Assembly (NCBI RefSeq): GCF_009828065.1
Contig: NZ_WTYK01000001.1
Span: 248,001 to 312,000 of the forward strand
Source: Croceibacterium soli
GTDB taxonomy: Bacteria; Pseudomonadota; Alphaproteobacteria; Sphingomonadales; Sphingomonadaceae
DNA: 64,000 bases
Reading direction: 5' to 3'
Part shown: piece after piece, positions 17,535-24,813 of the stretch
How positions within the stretch are numbered: position 1 is the first letter of the stretch
Layout of the letters: each line of letters starts with the position of its first letter
Position numbers and translations under genes: made by a program
The notes under the pieces: generated by a model
The model's database searches: none
What the model saw: the letters and a program-made list of their open reading frames with translations, nothing else
What the model was told of the DNA's origin: nothing

Positions 17535-18622
17535 AGATTGCGTTCTACGGATCGAGCCTGCTGTCGTCCTACTGGAACGGCGCCGCCACTTACTATCGCG
17601 GCATCCTGCGCGCGCTGGCGGAGCGCGGGCACGAGATCACTTTCTACGAACCCGACGCCTTCGACCGGCAGCAACACCGCGACATCGACCCGCCGCCATG
17701 GGCGCGCTCGGTCGTCTATCCGGCCACGGAGAGCGCGATGCACGATGTGCTGGCGGAAGCCGGGCGTGCCGATGTCGTCGTCAAGGCCAACGGCGTGGGC
17801 GTGTTCGACCGCGAACTGCTCGAAGGCGTGCTCCGCGAAGCACGCCCGGACGCGCTGACGATCTACTGGGACGTCGATGCGGCGGCAACGCTCGACGAGA
17901 TGCGCGCCGATCCGTCGCACCCGGTGCGCCGCGCCCTGCCGGATCTCGACCTCGTGTTCACATACGGTGGCGGTCCGCCGGTGGTGGAGGCCTATCGCGG
18001 CTTCGGCGCGCGCGAATGCGTGCCGATCTACAACGCGCTCGATCCGGAGACCCACCATCCGGTTGCCGCCGACCCGGCCTTCGCCTGCGATCTCGGCTTC
18101 CTCGCCAACCGCCTGCCCGACCGGGAGGCGCGGGTGGAGGAGTTCTTCCTCCGCGCCGCCGAGCTGCTGCCGGACAAGCGCTTCATGATCGGCGGCAACG
18201 GCTGGCACGACAAGCCGATGCCGCAGAACGTGCGCCCGATCGGCCATGTCGGCACGGCGCAGCACAATGCCTTCAACTGCACCCCGCTGGCGGTGCTGAA
18301 CGTGGCCCGGGATTCGATGGCCGAAGTCGGGTTCTCGCCGGCGACGCGCGTCTTCGAGGCTGCCGGCGCGGGCGCATGCCTGATCACCGACGCCTGGGAA
18401 GGGATCGAGATGTTCCTCGAACCTGGCCAGGAGGTGCTGGTCGCCCGCGACGGGCAGGACGTCGCCGAGCAACTCGCCGCGCTCACGCCGGAACGTGCCG
18501 AGGCCATCGGGCAGGCGGCGCTGCGCCGGGTCCTTGCGGAACACACTTACGAGCTCCGTGCCGCCGAGGTCGATGCGACCCTGCGCGAGACCAAGGCACG
18601 CCTGCGGGAGGTCGCGGCATGA
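17531..18622 (+). CDS. CgeB-like glycosyltransferase 2 (GTG start)
   Basis: A 363-residue paralogue of the flanking CgeB-like transferases. It begins at GTG 17531 inside the previous stop (GTGA overlap), with AAGG eight bases upstream. The N-terminus reads MKIAFYGSSLLSSYWNGAAT with RGHEITFYEPD, and the donor domain has SPATRVFEAAGAGACLITDAWEG. A KANGVGVFD motif and YWDVDAAAT resemble the DID/DVD acceptor-site loops of the third paralogue. No membrane segments. It presumably adds one sugar of the glycoconjugate. Confidence 0.82.
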   Translation: MKIAFYGSSLLSSYWNGAATYYRGILRALAERGHEITFYEPDAFDRQQHRDIDPPPWARSVVYPATESAMHDVLAEAGRADVVVKANGVGVFDRELLEGVLREARPDALTIYWDVDAAATLDEMRADPSHPVRRALPDLDLVFTYGGGPPVVEAYRGFGARECVPIYNALDPETHHPVAADPAFACDLGFLANRLPDREARVEEFFLRAAELLPDKRFMIGGNGWHDKPMPQNVRPIGHVGTAQHNAFNCTPLAVLNVARDSMAEVGFSPATRVFEAAGAGACLITDAWEGIEMFLEPGQEVLVARDGQDVAEQLAALTPERAEAIGQAALRRVLAEHTYELRAAEVDATLRETKARLREVAA

Positions 18623-19707
18623 AGCTCGTCGTGCTCGGCCTTAGCCTGTCCTCCTCGTGGGGCAACGGCCACGCCACGACCTTCCGTGCGCTGCTGTCCG
18701 CCTTCGCCGAGCGCGGCCACGAGATCCTGTTCCTCGAGCGGGACAAGCCCTGGTATGCCGACCACCGCGACCTGCCGGACCCCGACTTCTGCGAGCTGCT
18801 CTACTACGACAGCGTGCCGGAGCTGGAGCGCTGGCGCGGGGAGATCGAGCGGGCCGACGCGGTCATGGTCGGGTCCTACGTTCCCGAAGGCGTCGCGGTC
18901 GGCCGCTGGGTACAGCGCCATGCCGGCGGCACGACCTGCTTCTACGACATCGATACGCCGGTCACGCTGGCGCGGCTGGAGCGCGGCGACGACGAATACC
19001 TGATCCCTGAACTCATCCCCGGCTACGACATCTACTTTTCGTTCACCGGCGGGCCGACGCTCGATCGGCTGGAGCGCCAGTTCGGCTCGCCGTGCGCGCG
19101 TCCGCTCTACTGCTCGGTCGACACCGACCGCTATCGGCCGCTCGACGTGCCGAAGCGCTGGGACTTGTCCTATCTCGGCACTTATAGCGACGACCGGCAG
19201 CCGACGCTGGAAAAGCTGCTGATCGAGCCGGCGCGGGCCCGGCCGGACCTGCGCTTCGTCGTGGCCGGTCCGCAGTATCCGGCCGGCATCGACTGGCCGG
19301 CCAACGTCGAGCGGATCGAGCACCTGCCGCCCGCCGATCATCCTGAATTCTACGCCGCCTCCCGCTTCACCCTGAACGTCACGCGGGCGGACATGATCGC
19401 CGCCGGCTGGTCGCCGTCCGTGCGCCTGTTCGAGGCGGGAGCGTGCGGCACGCCGATCGTGTCCGACCGCTGGGCGGGCATCGAGGAGATCTTCGAACCG
19501 GGGCGCGAGATCGTCCTCGCCGACACCACGCAGGACGTGATCGACGCGCTGGCCGGGCCGGCGGAAGCGATCGGCAATGCCGCCCGGCAGGCGGTGCTTG
19601 CCGGACACAGCGCCCGCAAGCGGGCCGAACAATTCGAAGGCGATCTGATGGCGGGCGCAGCCCGGCGCAGGTCGCAAATGCAGAGCAGGAGAGCAGTGGC
19701 ATCATGA
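18619..19707 (+). CDS. CgeB-like glycosyltransferase 3
   Basis: A 362-residue paralogue, again joined by a four-base ATGA overlap. It starts MKLVVLGLSLSSSWGNGHAT followed by RGHEILFLERDKPWY. FYDIDTPVTL and SPSVRLFEAGACGTPIVSDRW are the acceptor- and donor-domain landmarks. The C-terminus ends in a basic tail (AARRRSQMQSRRAVAS) not shared with the other two. The tail may favour membrane contact, but that is inference. It precedes the UDP-xylose-synthase-like gene. Confidence 0.82.
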   Translation: MKLVVLGLSLSSSWGNGHATTFRALLSAFAERGHEILFLERDKPWYADHRDLPDPDFCELLYYDSVPELERWRGEIERADAVMVGSYVPEGVAVGRWVQRHAGGTTCFYDIDTPVTLARLERGDDEYLIPELIPGYDIYFSFTGGPTLDRLERQFGSPCARPLYCSVDTDRYRPLDVPKRWDLSYLGTYSDDRQPTLEKLLIEPARARPDLRFVVAGPQYPAGIDWPANVERIEHLPPADHPEFYAASRFTLNVTRADMIAAGWSPSVRLFEAGACGTPIVSDRWAGIEEIFEPGREIVLADTTQDVIDALAGPAEAIGNAARQAVLAGHSARKRAEQFEGDLMAGAARRRSQMQSRRAVAS

Positions 19708-20741
19708 AAACGAACAAGGAACTGACGCTCGTCGCCGGTGGCGCGGGCTTCATCGGCTCGCACCTCTGCCGCTTCCTGCTCGACCGCGGGGAGCAGGTCG
19801 TCTGCCTCGACAACCTGCAGACTTCGCGGGAAGCGAACATCCTGTCGCTCGAAGGGGAGAGCGGCTTCGAGTTCGTGGAGGCGGATATCGTCGATCCGCT
19901 GCCGGCATCGATCCTTCGCCACGCGGGCCGCTTCACGCGCATCTACAACCTTGCCTGCGCGGCTTCGCCGGAGCTCTACCAGGCCGATCCCGAGCACACG
20001 ATGCTAACCAACGTGCTCGGCACGGACCGGCTGCTGCGCCTTGCGGAGCAGTCCGGCGCCCGCTTCCTGCTGACGTCCACCAGCGAGGTCTACGGCGATC
20101 CGGAGATGCACCCGCAGCGGGAAAGTTATCGCGGAAACGTCAGCTGCACCGGGCCGCGGGCCTGCTACGACGAAGGCAAGCGGGCGGCCGAGGCGCTGAC
20201 GTTCGACTTCCTGCGGACCAGCCGGGTCGACGTGCGCGTGGCGCGGATCTTCAACACGTACGGCCCGCAGATGCGGCTGGATGACGGTCGGGTGATCTCC
20301 AACCTGATCTGCCAGGCGCTCTCCGGCGAGCCGCTGACGATCTACGGCGACGGAACGCAGACGCGCAGCTTCTGCTATGTCGGCGACACGGTCCGCGGCC
20401 TCTGGCGGCTGATGGAAAGCGACCTGCCTGAACCGCAGCCGATCAACATCGGCAACCCGCAGGAACTGACGATCAACGAACTGGTGGAGACGCTGAGGGA
20501 GATGGCCGGCCGCCCGATCGAGGTCTGCCACCGGCCGCTGCCGACCGACGATCCGCGCCGCCGGCGCCCGGACATCACCCTCGCGCATGAACTGCTCGGC
20601 TGGAAACCGACCACGCCGCTCCGCGAAGGGCTGCGCACGACGCTCACATGGTTCGGATCGGAACTGCAGCGCAACCGCGTTTCGCCGCTGGCGGAAAGCG
20701 AGCTTGAGCCTGCACGCCTGATGGTTGCCGGGAAGGCCTAG
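19704..20741 (+). CDS. UDP-glucuronate decarboxylase (UDP-xylose synthase)-like SDR
   Basis: A 345-residue extended SDR closely matching UXS-type enzymes, which make UDP-xylose from UDP-glucuronate. Landmarks: AGGAGFIGSH (11-20), NLACAASPELYQADP, TSTSEVYGDPEMHPQ, GPRACYDEGKR with catalytic Tyr155 and Lys159, and RIFNTYGPQM. The YDEGKR form of the catalytic motif is typical of this family. The ATG overlaps the previous stop and AGGAGA lies about 11 bases upstream. As the last gene of the operon it would supply a pentose donor, fitting the xylosidase-like glycosidase in the opposite operon. Confidence 0.85.
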   Translation: MKTNKELTLVAGGAGFIGSHLCRFLLDRGEQVVCLDNLQTSREANILSLEGESGFEFVEADIVDPLPASILRHAGRFTRIYNLACAASPELYQADPEHTMLTNVLGTDRLLRLAEQSGARFLLTSTSEVYGDPEMHPQRESYRGNVSCTGPRACYDEGKRAAEALTFDFLRTSRVDVRVARIFNTYGPQMRLDDGRVISNLICQALSGEPLTIYGDGTQTRSFCYVGDTVRGLWRLMESDLPEPQPINIGNPQELTINELVETLREMAGRPIEVCHRPLPTDDPRRRRPDITLAHELLGWKPTTPLREGLRTTLTWFGSELQRNRVSPLAESELEPARLMVAGKA

Positions 20742-20774
20742 TCGGGGCCGAGAGGTAATGGTGTCCTGAGCGGA

Positions 20775-20789
20775 ACCCGTCGTACGGGT
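20775..20789. terminator. Short hairpin after the plus-strand glycosyltransferase operon
   Basis: ACCCGT, a three-base loop and ACGGGT form a perfect six-base stem 34 bases after the operon stop. No T-run follows, so an intrinsic terminator is uncertain; it may only protect the 3' end. Confidence 0.25.
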
Positions 20790-20880
20790 GCGCCGCGGAG
20801 CATGATGGCTCGGCAGGGCTGCCAGGTCATACACCGAACAGTGAATTGAGCGGCACCCGCTTGCGGAGCAGTCTTCCTGC

Positions 20881-21213
20881 ATGAAGAAGACTGTCCAGTT
20901 CGTTGCGCTCGCCGCCTCTCTGCTCCTGCCGGCTGGAGGCGCAAGTATGGCCGCTGCGGCTTCGCGGGAGCGCGAGGTCTTGGTTACGGCGATCGTCGGG
21001 TCGAAGCATCCTGCGCGTCCTCGCGTCGTGGTGGAAGACGTAGTCTGGACGTGCACCGGCAACGCCTGCACCGCCCGCATCCGCGATGATCCGGCCACGC
21101 GTCAGAGAGCCTGCTACCGCCTCGCCCGCATGATGGGAGGGGTGACGTCCTTCGATGGGCCTGCCGGGGCGATGCCGGCGGAGGAGCTGGACCGGTGCAA
21201 CCGGCGGAAGTGA
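20881..21213 (+). CDS. Secreted CC_3452-family protein
   Basis: A 110-residue exported protein. A signal peptide is clear at about residues 1-26 (KKTVQFVALAASLLLPAGG, then an alanine-rich stretch). The mature part has VVWTCTGNACTARI, RQRACYRLARMMGGVTSF and AEELDRCN, the layout I associate with the CC_3452 family of alphaproteobacteria, with four cysteines in two likely disulfides. The function of the family is unknown. It stands alone between the glycosyltransferase operon and the convergent TetR gene. Confidence 0.75.
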   Translation: MKKTVQFVALAASLLLPAGGASMAAAASREREVLVTAIVGSKHPARPRVVVEDVVWTCTGNACTARIRDDPATRQRACYRLARMMGGVTSFDGPAGAMPAEELDRCNRRK

Positions 21214-21223
21214 CGGCCCTGCG

Positions 21224-21835
21224 TCAGGCGGCGAGAGTGCGCACGTCCTTCTCGGCCGGCTGCCTCTCCACCGGGCCGTGCAGGAGAGCGATCGCGGCTT
21301 CGCCGCCAGCGAGAGCATAGTCGCGGCGCCGGTGAATGAGCGTCTCGACGATCGCACCGTCCAGGATGATCAGGAGCGCCCGCGCGAGCGGCTCGCTGTC
21401 GCTGCGGCCCTCTTCCTCGAGCATCGATCGCAGCCATGTTTCGAACTCGGCCTTGTGCAGACGCGCTACCGCCGCCGCCGGATGACCGGGAAGATGGGCG
21501 AGCTCGCAGGCGGCGCGGATGAAGCCACAGCCGCGCCAGTTCGGGTCGGCCGAAGCCTCGGCCAGCTTGCGGTACATGCGCCGCATCCGTTCGGCGACGG
21601 TGCCGGTCGTGCCGGCCCAGTTCCGGTACCGCTCGAGCACCGGGCCACGCCGCGCCTGAAGGTATTCACCCAGCAGGTCGTCCTTGGAGCGGAAGTGGTA
21701 GTAGACGGTCTTCTTCGTCACGCCGGCGCGGGCGGCGATCCGGTCCAGACTGACGCTCGCCAGGCCCTCGGCATAGAAGAGGTCGTCGGCGGCCTGCAGG
21801 ATCTGAGCTCGGGTAAGGGCAGCGTCTGCGGCCAT
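21224..21835 (-). CDS. TetR/AcrR family transcriptional regulator
   Basis: About 203 residues from ATG 21835, which has AAGGA seven bases upstream; the upstream ATG at 21862 has no ribosome binding site. The N-terminal helix-turn-helix reads IAARAGVTKKTVYYHFRSKDDL, a canonical TetR DNA-binding module, after ILQAADDLFYAEG. The C-terminal ligand domain includes GCGFIRAACELA, common in the YcdC/QacR-like branch. A 14-base dyad at 21892-21905 upstream is a candidate autoregulatory operator. Its targets are unknown. Confidence 0.9.
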   Translation of the reverse strand: MAADAALTRAQILQAADDLFYAEGLASVSLDRIAARAGVTKKTVYYHFRSKDDLLGEYLQARRGPVLERYRNWAGTTGTVAERMRRMYRKLAEASADPNWRGCGFIRAACELAHLPGHPAAAVARLHKAEFETWLRSMLEEEGRSDSEPLARALLIILDGAIVETLIHRRRDYALAGGEAAIALLHGPVERQPAEKDVRTLAA

Positions 21836-21891
21836 GAGTTCGTCCTTTCGCGGTAGCTGCATTCTCGTGCGCCGTGCGCCGGTTCAAGTAA

Positions 21892-21905
21892 ACTCACCGA
21901 TGAGT
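21892..21905. promoter_or_regulatory. Candidate TetR operator
   Basis: ACTCA-CCGA-TGAGT is an inverted repeat with perfect five-base arms, 57 bases upstream of the TetR start codon and in its promoter. TetR-family regulators commonly repress themselves from such dyads, so autoregulation is likely. The half-site differs from TAACG seen at 5488 and 40204. Confidence 0.5.
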
Positions 21906-21999
21906 GTAGCTGCATCGCCACCGGGCCTGCTCGAGGGCACGGGGTCGGCGAGGAGCGCGGCGCAGCCTGGTATCGGCTTCGAGGCCGGCGACGACAGCG

Positions 22000-22084
22000 T
22001 GGTGCGGGCGGTGGGACTCGAACCCACACGGGCAAAGCCCAGGGGATTTTAAGTCCCCGGCGTCTACCATTCCGCCACGCCCGC
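22000..22084 (-). tRNA. tRNA-Leu (UAA anticodon)
   Basis: Read on the minus strand, the 85 bases fold as a class II tRNA. The acceptor stem is GCGGGCG/CGCCCGC, the D-region is TGGCGGAATGGTAGACGC, and the anticodon arm is GGGGA-CTTAAAA-TCCCC with TAA at the anticodon. A variable arm (GGGC..GCCC) and a GTGGG-TTCGAGT-CCCAC T-arm follow, then discriminator A and an encoded CCA (22002-22000). Confidence 0.95.
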
Positions 22085-22152
22085 GCCGCGGCTTGCGTAG
22101 CGGCTTGCCGCCCGTCTCGCCAGTGGCGTTCGCGCGGCGGCCTTTGCCGGTG

Positions 22153-22680
22153 TCAGTAGAGGCAGATCAGGAAGACCGGATCGCCGTTGCCGAGGTTCTC
22201 GTCGGCCTTGACCAGTTGCAGCGCCGGGCCGCGGGCATCGTCCGGGATCCACAAGTCGCCGACGCTCAGCTTGCCTCCGGAAAGGCGCCCGCCGCCTTCC
22301 TTGTTGCTGAATGTGATCGCGCAGACCGGGTCGCGGTCCTTGCCGCACACGGAGGAATTGAAGGCCTTGTCGAACGCCTTGCGCAAATCTGACGGATATT
22401 CCTGATCGGCAGGCCGTATGAGTCCGTTGAACCGGTAATCGAGTTGCTGGATCCGCTCGCCTTCGGCCGAACGCTTGGCGATCACGTAACTGACCGGCTT
22501 GTCCAGCATCGTCAGCCCGGCCGGCGTGTGCACGGTCTGGCCGGCTTCCAGCCAGGCGACCGTCTCCCCCAGAGCTGCCTCGACTTCGTCGGACATCCCG
22601 GCGGGGCAATCGTTTGCCTGGGCGATCGTCGGCGCGATCGACGCGGCGGCGGCGAGCATGGTAATCGAGCGGCGCATCAT
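22153..22680 (-). CDS. Secreted protein of unknown function
   Basis: A 175-residue protein with an N-terminal signal peptide (RRSITMLAAAASIAPTIAQA, cleavage about residue 22). A second ATG at 22677 is equally possible; GGGGAGAGGA stands just before both. The mature part begins NDCPAGMSDEVEAALGETV and has three further cysteines (one in SSVCGKDRDPVCA, one near the C-terminus). No domain recognised. It lies upstream of tRNA-Leu on the same strand and shows no link to neighbours. Confidence 0.6.
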   Translation of the reverse strand: MMRRSITMLAAAASIAPTIAQANDCPAGMSDEVEAALGETVAWLEAGQTVHTPAGLTMLDKPVSYVIAKRSAEGERIQQLDYRFNGLIRPADQEYPSDLRKAFDKAFNSSVCGKDRDPVCAITFSNKEGGGRLSGGKLSVGDLWIPDDARGPALQLVKADENLGNGDPVFLICLY

Positions 22681-22910
22681 TCCTCTCCCCAGAGAAAATT
22701 GCTCAAGTCTCTAGGAACATAGTGCCACAGAAACGCCTGCTTGGGAACGGCGATGGCGAGCAGGATCCGGCGCTCGAGACGTGCACGCCCGCGCGCCGGT
22801 CGCGCGTCGGGGCGGCGCGCGCAAGCATGGCCTGGAACAGCCTCCCTCACGGCCGGAGCGGGTCGGCTCCGGATCCGCGAGCGCAGTTCAGCCTGTTTTC
22901 CCTCGCCGCG

Positions 22911-23453
22911 TCAGGCGGCTTCTTCGTGCCGGAAGGTGTTGTTGGTGGTGTGGTCGCCCGCCAGCCAGCGCTTGAGCTCGGAATGGGCCCGGGCCTTGCG
23001 CTCCTCCGCACCGATCGCGGCGCGCGGATCGTCGCAGCAGAACTCGACGATCATGCCGTTGGGGTCGGTGACATAGACCGACCTGCAGTAGCCGTGCTCG
23101 AGAGCGAACGTGTTCGGGGGCGCAATGCCGGCGGCGGCGATGCGCTGCTCGATGCCCCTCTGGGTCTCCTGGTCGACGTTCAGCGCGATGTGGCGGAACG
23201 GGGAAGGCGGAAGCGGCGGATCGAACTCCGCCTGGTCCTCCGGGTCGGCGAACTGGAAGAAGGCCAGGCTGCTCCCGTCCGCAAGGTCGAAGAACACGTG
23301 GCAATAAGTCCGGTCCTTGCCGAACAGGTGATCGGTCTCGCACCAGGTCGCGCTCAGCGGCAGGCCGATCACGTCTTCGTAGAAGGCGCGGGTGGCTTCG
23401 AGATCCTTGGTCACATAGGCGGTGTGGTGCAGGCGGCTCGGCAGCTTGGTCAT
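22911..23453 (-). CDS. VOC family (glyoxalase/extradiol dioxygenase-like) protein
   Basis: A 180-residue vicinal-oxygen-chelate protein. RLHHTAYVTKDLEATRAFYEDVIGLPL is the first beta-alpha-beta-beta-beta unit, with a metal-ligand His; the second unit has RHIALNV and VTDPNGMIVEFC, giving the second His and the Glu ligand. Members isomerise, cleave or open rings around a divalent metal. It follows the CoA-transferase gene on the same strand with an 81-base gap, suggesting a shared transcript at the left end of the catabolic region. The exact reaction is unknown. Confidence 0.85.
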   Translation of the reverse strand: MTKLPSRLHHTAYVTKDLEATRAFYEDVIGLPLSATWCETDHLFGKDRTYCHVFFDLADGSSLAFFQFADPEDQAEFDPPLPPSPFRHIALNVDQETQRGIEQRIAAAGIAPPNTFALEHGYCRSVYVTDPNGMIVEFCCDDPRAAIGAEERKARAHSELKRWLAGDHTTNNTFRHEEAA

Positions 23454-23534
23454 CGTCTCTCTCCCACGCGCCGTATCTTGCGATCGGCGCCTCGGGCGGA
23501 AGATAACACGCGCGCGGCGCGGTGCAAATCGCCT

Positions 23535-24674
23535 CTACTTGCGGCCCAGGACCGTCTCGTTGTCCGCGCCCAGCTCGGGTGGAGCGGTCACCTCGCGCTC
23601 GATCTCCCCGTCGAAGCGCAGCGGGGTGCGGATCGTGCGGAACGTGCCGCGCGGCCCGTCCGCCTCCGCCAAAATGCCGTGGTGCTGCCCCAGCGGGCCT
23701 TCGAGCACTTCCTTCGAATCGAGCACCGGCGAATGCGGCACTTCGAGCGCGGCGAGCCGCTCTTCCCAGTGCGCGCGCGGCTGCGATTTGAACCGCGGCG
23801 CCAAGAAGGCGATCACCTTCTCGTAGTTGGCGATGCGGGCGGGGCGGCTGGCGAACTCCGGCCGTTCGAGCATGTCCGGCACTTCCATCGCCCGCGCGAG
23901 GTTCTCCCAAAACTTCGGCGGGCTCGACATGTGCAGGGCGATCCACCCGCCGTCAGCGCATTCGAAGACGTAGCTCTGGGAGACGTGGGGCCGCGAATAA
24001 GGCCCCATGATCTCGTCGACCGCGAGGTAATGGGTGAAGTCGTCGAGGTTGAAGTGGCTCATCGCCTCGAACATCGACGTTTCCACGTGGCGGCCCTTGC
24101 CGGTCTTCTCGCGCTCATACAGCGCCGCCAGCACGCCATAGGCGGCGTAGAACCCCGTCACCGCATCGCCGATCGCGGGGCCGACCACGCGCGGGTGCTC
24201 CGGGTTGACCAGCAGGCGCAAGTATCCCGTGGCGGCCTGCGCCACGGTATCGAACGCGGGGCGGTCGCGGTGCGGGCCGTCACTGCCGAAGCCGGAAATG
24301 TCGGCATAGACCAGGCGCGGGTTCAGCGCCTGGAGCCGCTTGGCATCGACATTCATGCGCTCGGCCACGCCGGGGCGGAAGTTCTGGATCAGCACGTCGG
24401 CACTCGCCACCAGTTCGTCGAAAATGGCGAGGTCCTGCGGGTCCTTGGTGTTGAGCTCGACCGACTTCTTGTTGCGGTTGTAGGTCTGGAAGTGCGGTGA
24501 ATAGAGGTCGCCGTCGAACGCGCGATAGGGATCGCCGGTGCCCGGCTGTTCGACCTTGATCACCTCCGCCCCAAGGTCCGCCAGCAGCATCGCCGCCGCG
24601 GGCCCGGTGATGAAAGTGCCCAGGTCGAGCACGCGAATGCCTTGCAGCGGCTTTGCCACCAGCTTCTTCTCCAA
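23535..24674 (-). CDS. CaiB/BaiF family (class III) CoA-transferase
   Basis: A 379-residue enzyme that activates a carboxylic acid as its CoA thioester by transfer from another acyl-CoA. The N-terminal Rossmann part reads GIRVLDLGTFITGPAAAMLLADLGAEVIKVE, then NFRPGVAERMN. The catalytic Asp lies in RPAFDTVAQAATG. Length is normal for the family. It diverges from the citryl-CoA-lyase-like gene, sharing 139 bases that carry a sphingomonad-type inverted repeat. In context it probably primes a catabolic substrate for CoA-dependent cleavage. Confidence 0.9.
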   Translation of the reverse strand: MEKKLVAKPLQGIRVLDLGTFITGPAAAMLLADLGAEVIKVEQPGTGDPYRAFDGDLYSPHFQTYNRNKKSVELNTKDPQDLAIFDELVASADVLIQNFRPGVAERMNVDAKRLQALNPRLVYADISGFGSDGPHRDRPAFDTVAQAATGYLRLLVNPEHPRVVGPAIGDAVTGFYAAYGVLAALYEREKTGKGRHVETSMFEAMSHFNLDDFTHYLAVDEIMGPYSRPHVSQSYVFECADGGWIALHMSSPPKFWENLARAMEVPDMLERPEFASRPARIANYEKVIAFLAPRFKSQPRAHWEERLAALEVPHSPVLDSKEVLEGPLGQHHGILAEADGPRGTFRTIRTPLRFDGEIEREVTAPPELGADNETVLGRK

Positions 24675-24676
24675 GT

Positions 24677-24755
24677 CCGTTCGTGCCGAGCTTGTCGAAG
24701 CACGAGATCACGCGGGTTCCGCCAATTCGTCCTTCGACAGGCTCAGGACGAACGG
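24677..24755. repeat. Intergenic inverted repeat, family A copy 1
   Basis: Two 24-base arms starting CCGTTCGT and ending TGTCGAAG on the left (24677-24700) and mirrored at 24732-24755, with three mismatches. The core CTTGTCGAAG / CTTCGACAGG recurs at 29457-29528. Such elements are scattered between genes in sphingomonads and resemble REP sequences. Confidence 0.75.
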
Positions 24756-24778
24756 GTTAAGTGTTGACCAGGTCATAA

Positions 24779-24798
24779 CGGCCGCTCGATAGCGGCCG
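24779..24798. promoter_or_regulatory. Hairpin/dyad just upstream of the citryl-CoA-lyase-like gene
   Basis: CGGCCGCT, a CGAT loop and AGCGGCCG form a perfect eight-base stem ending one base before the AAGGAGAG ribosome binding site. A TTGACC hexamer (24764-24769) precedes it. It could be an operator or a 5'-leader hairpin controlling the catabolic operon. Confidence 0.4.
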
Positions 24799-24813
24799 CA
24801 AGGAGAGACATTC

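Noticed and set aside
22741-22910. Frames in the gap between the secreted protein and the VOC gene
   Set aside because: Arg-rich translations typical of non-coding GC-rich DNA, with no ribosome binding site.
22000-22911. tRNA-Leu as the attachment site of an integrated catabolic island
   Set aside because: The tRNA 3' end points away from the catabolic region, and no integrase, duplicated tRNA end or base-composition change was seen.
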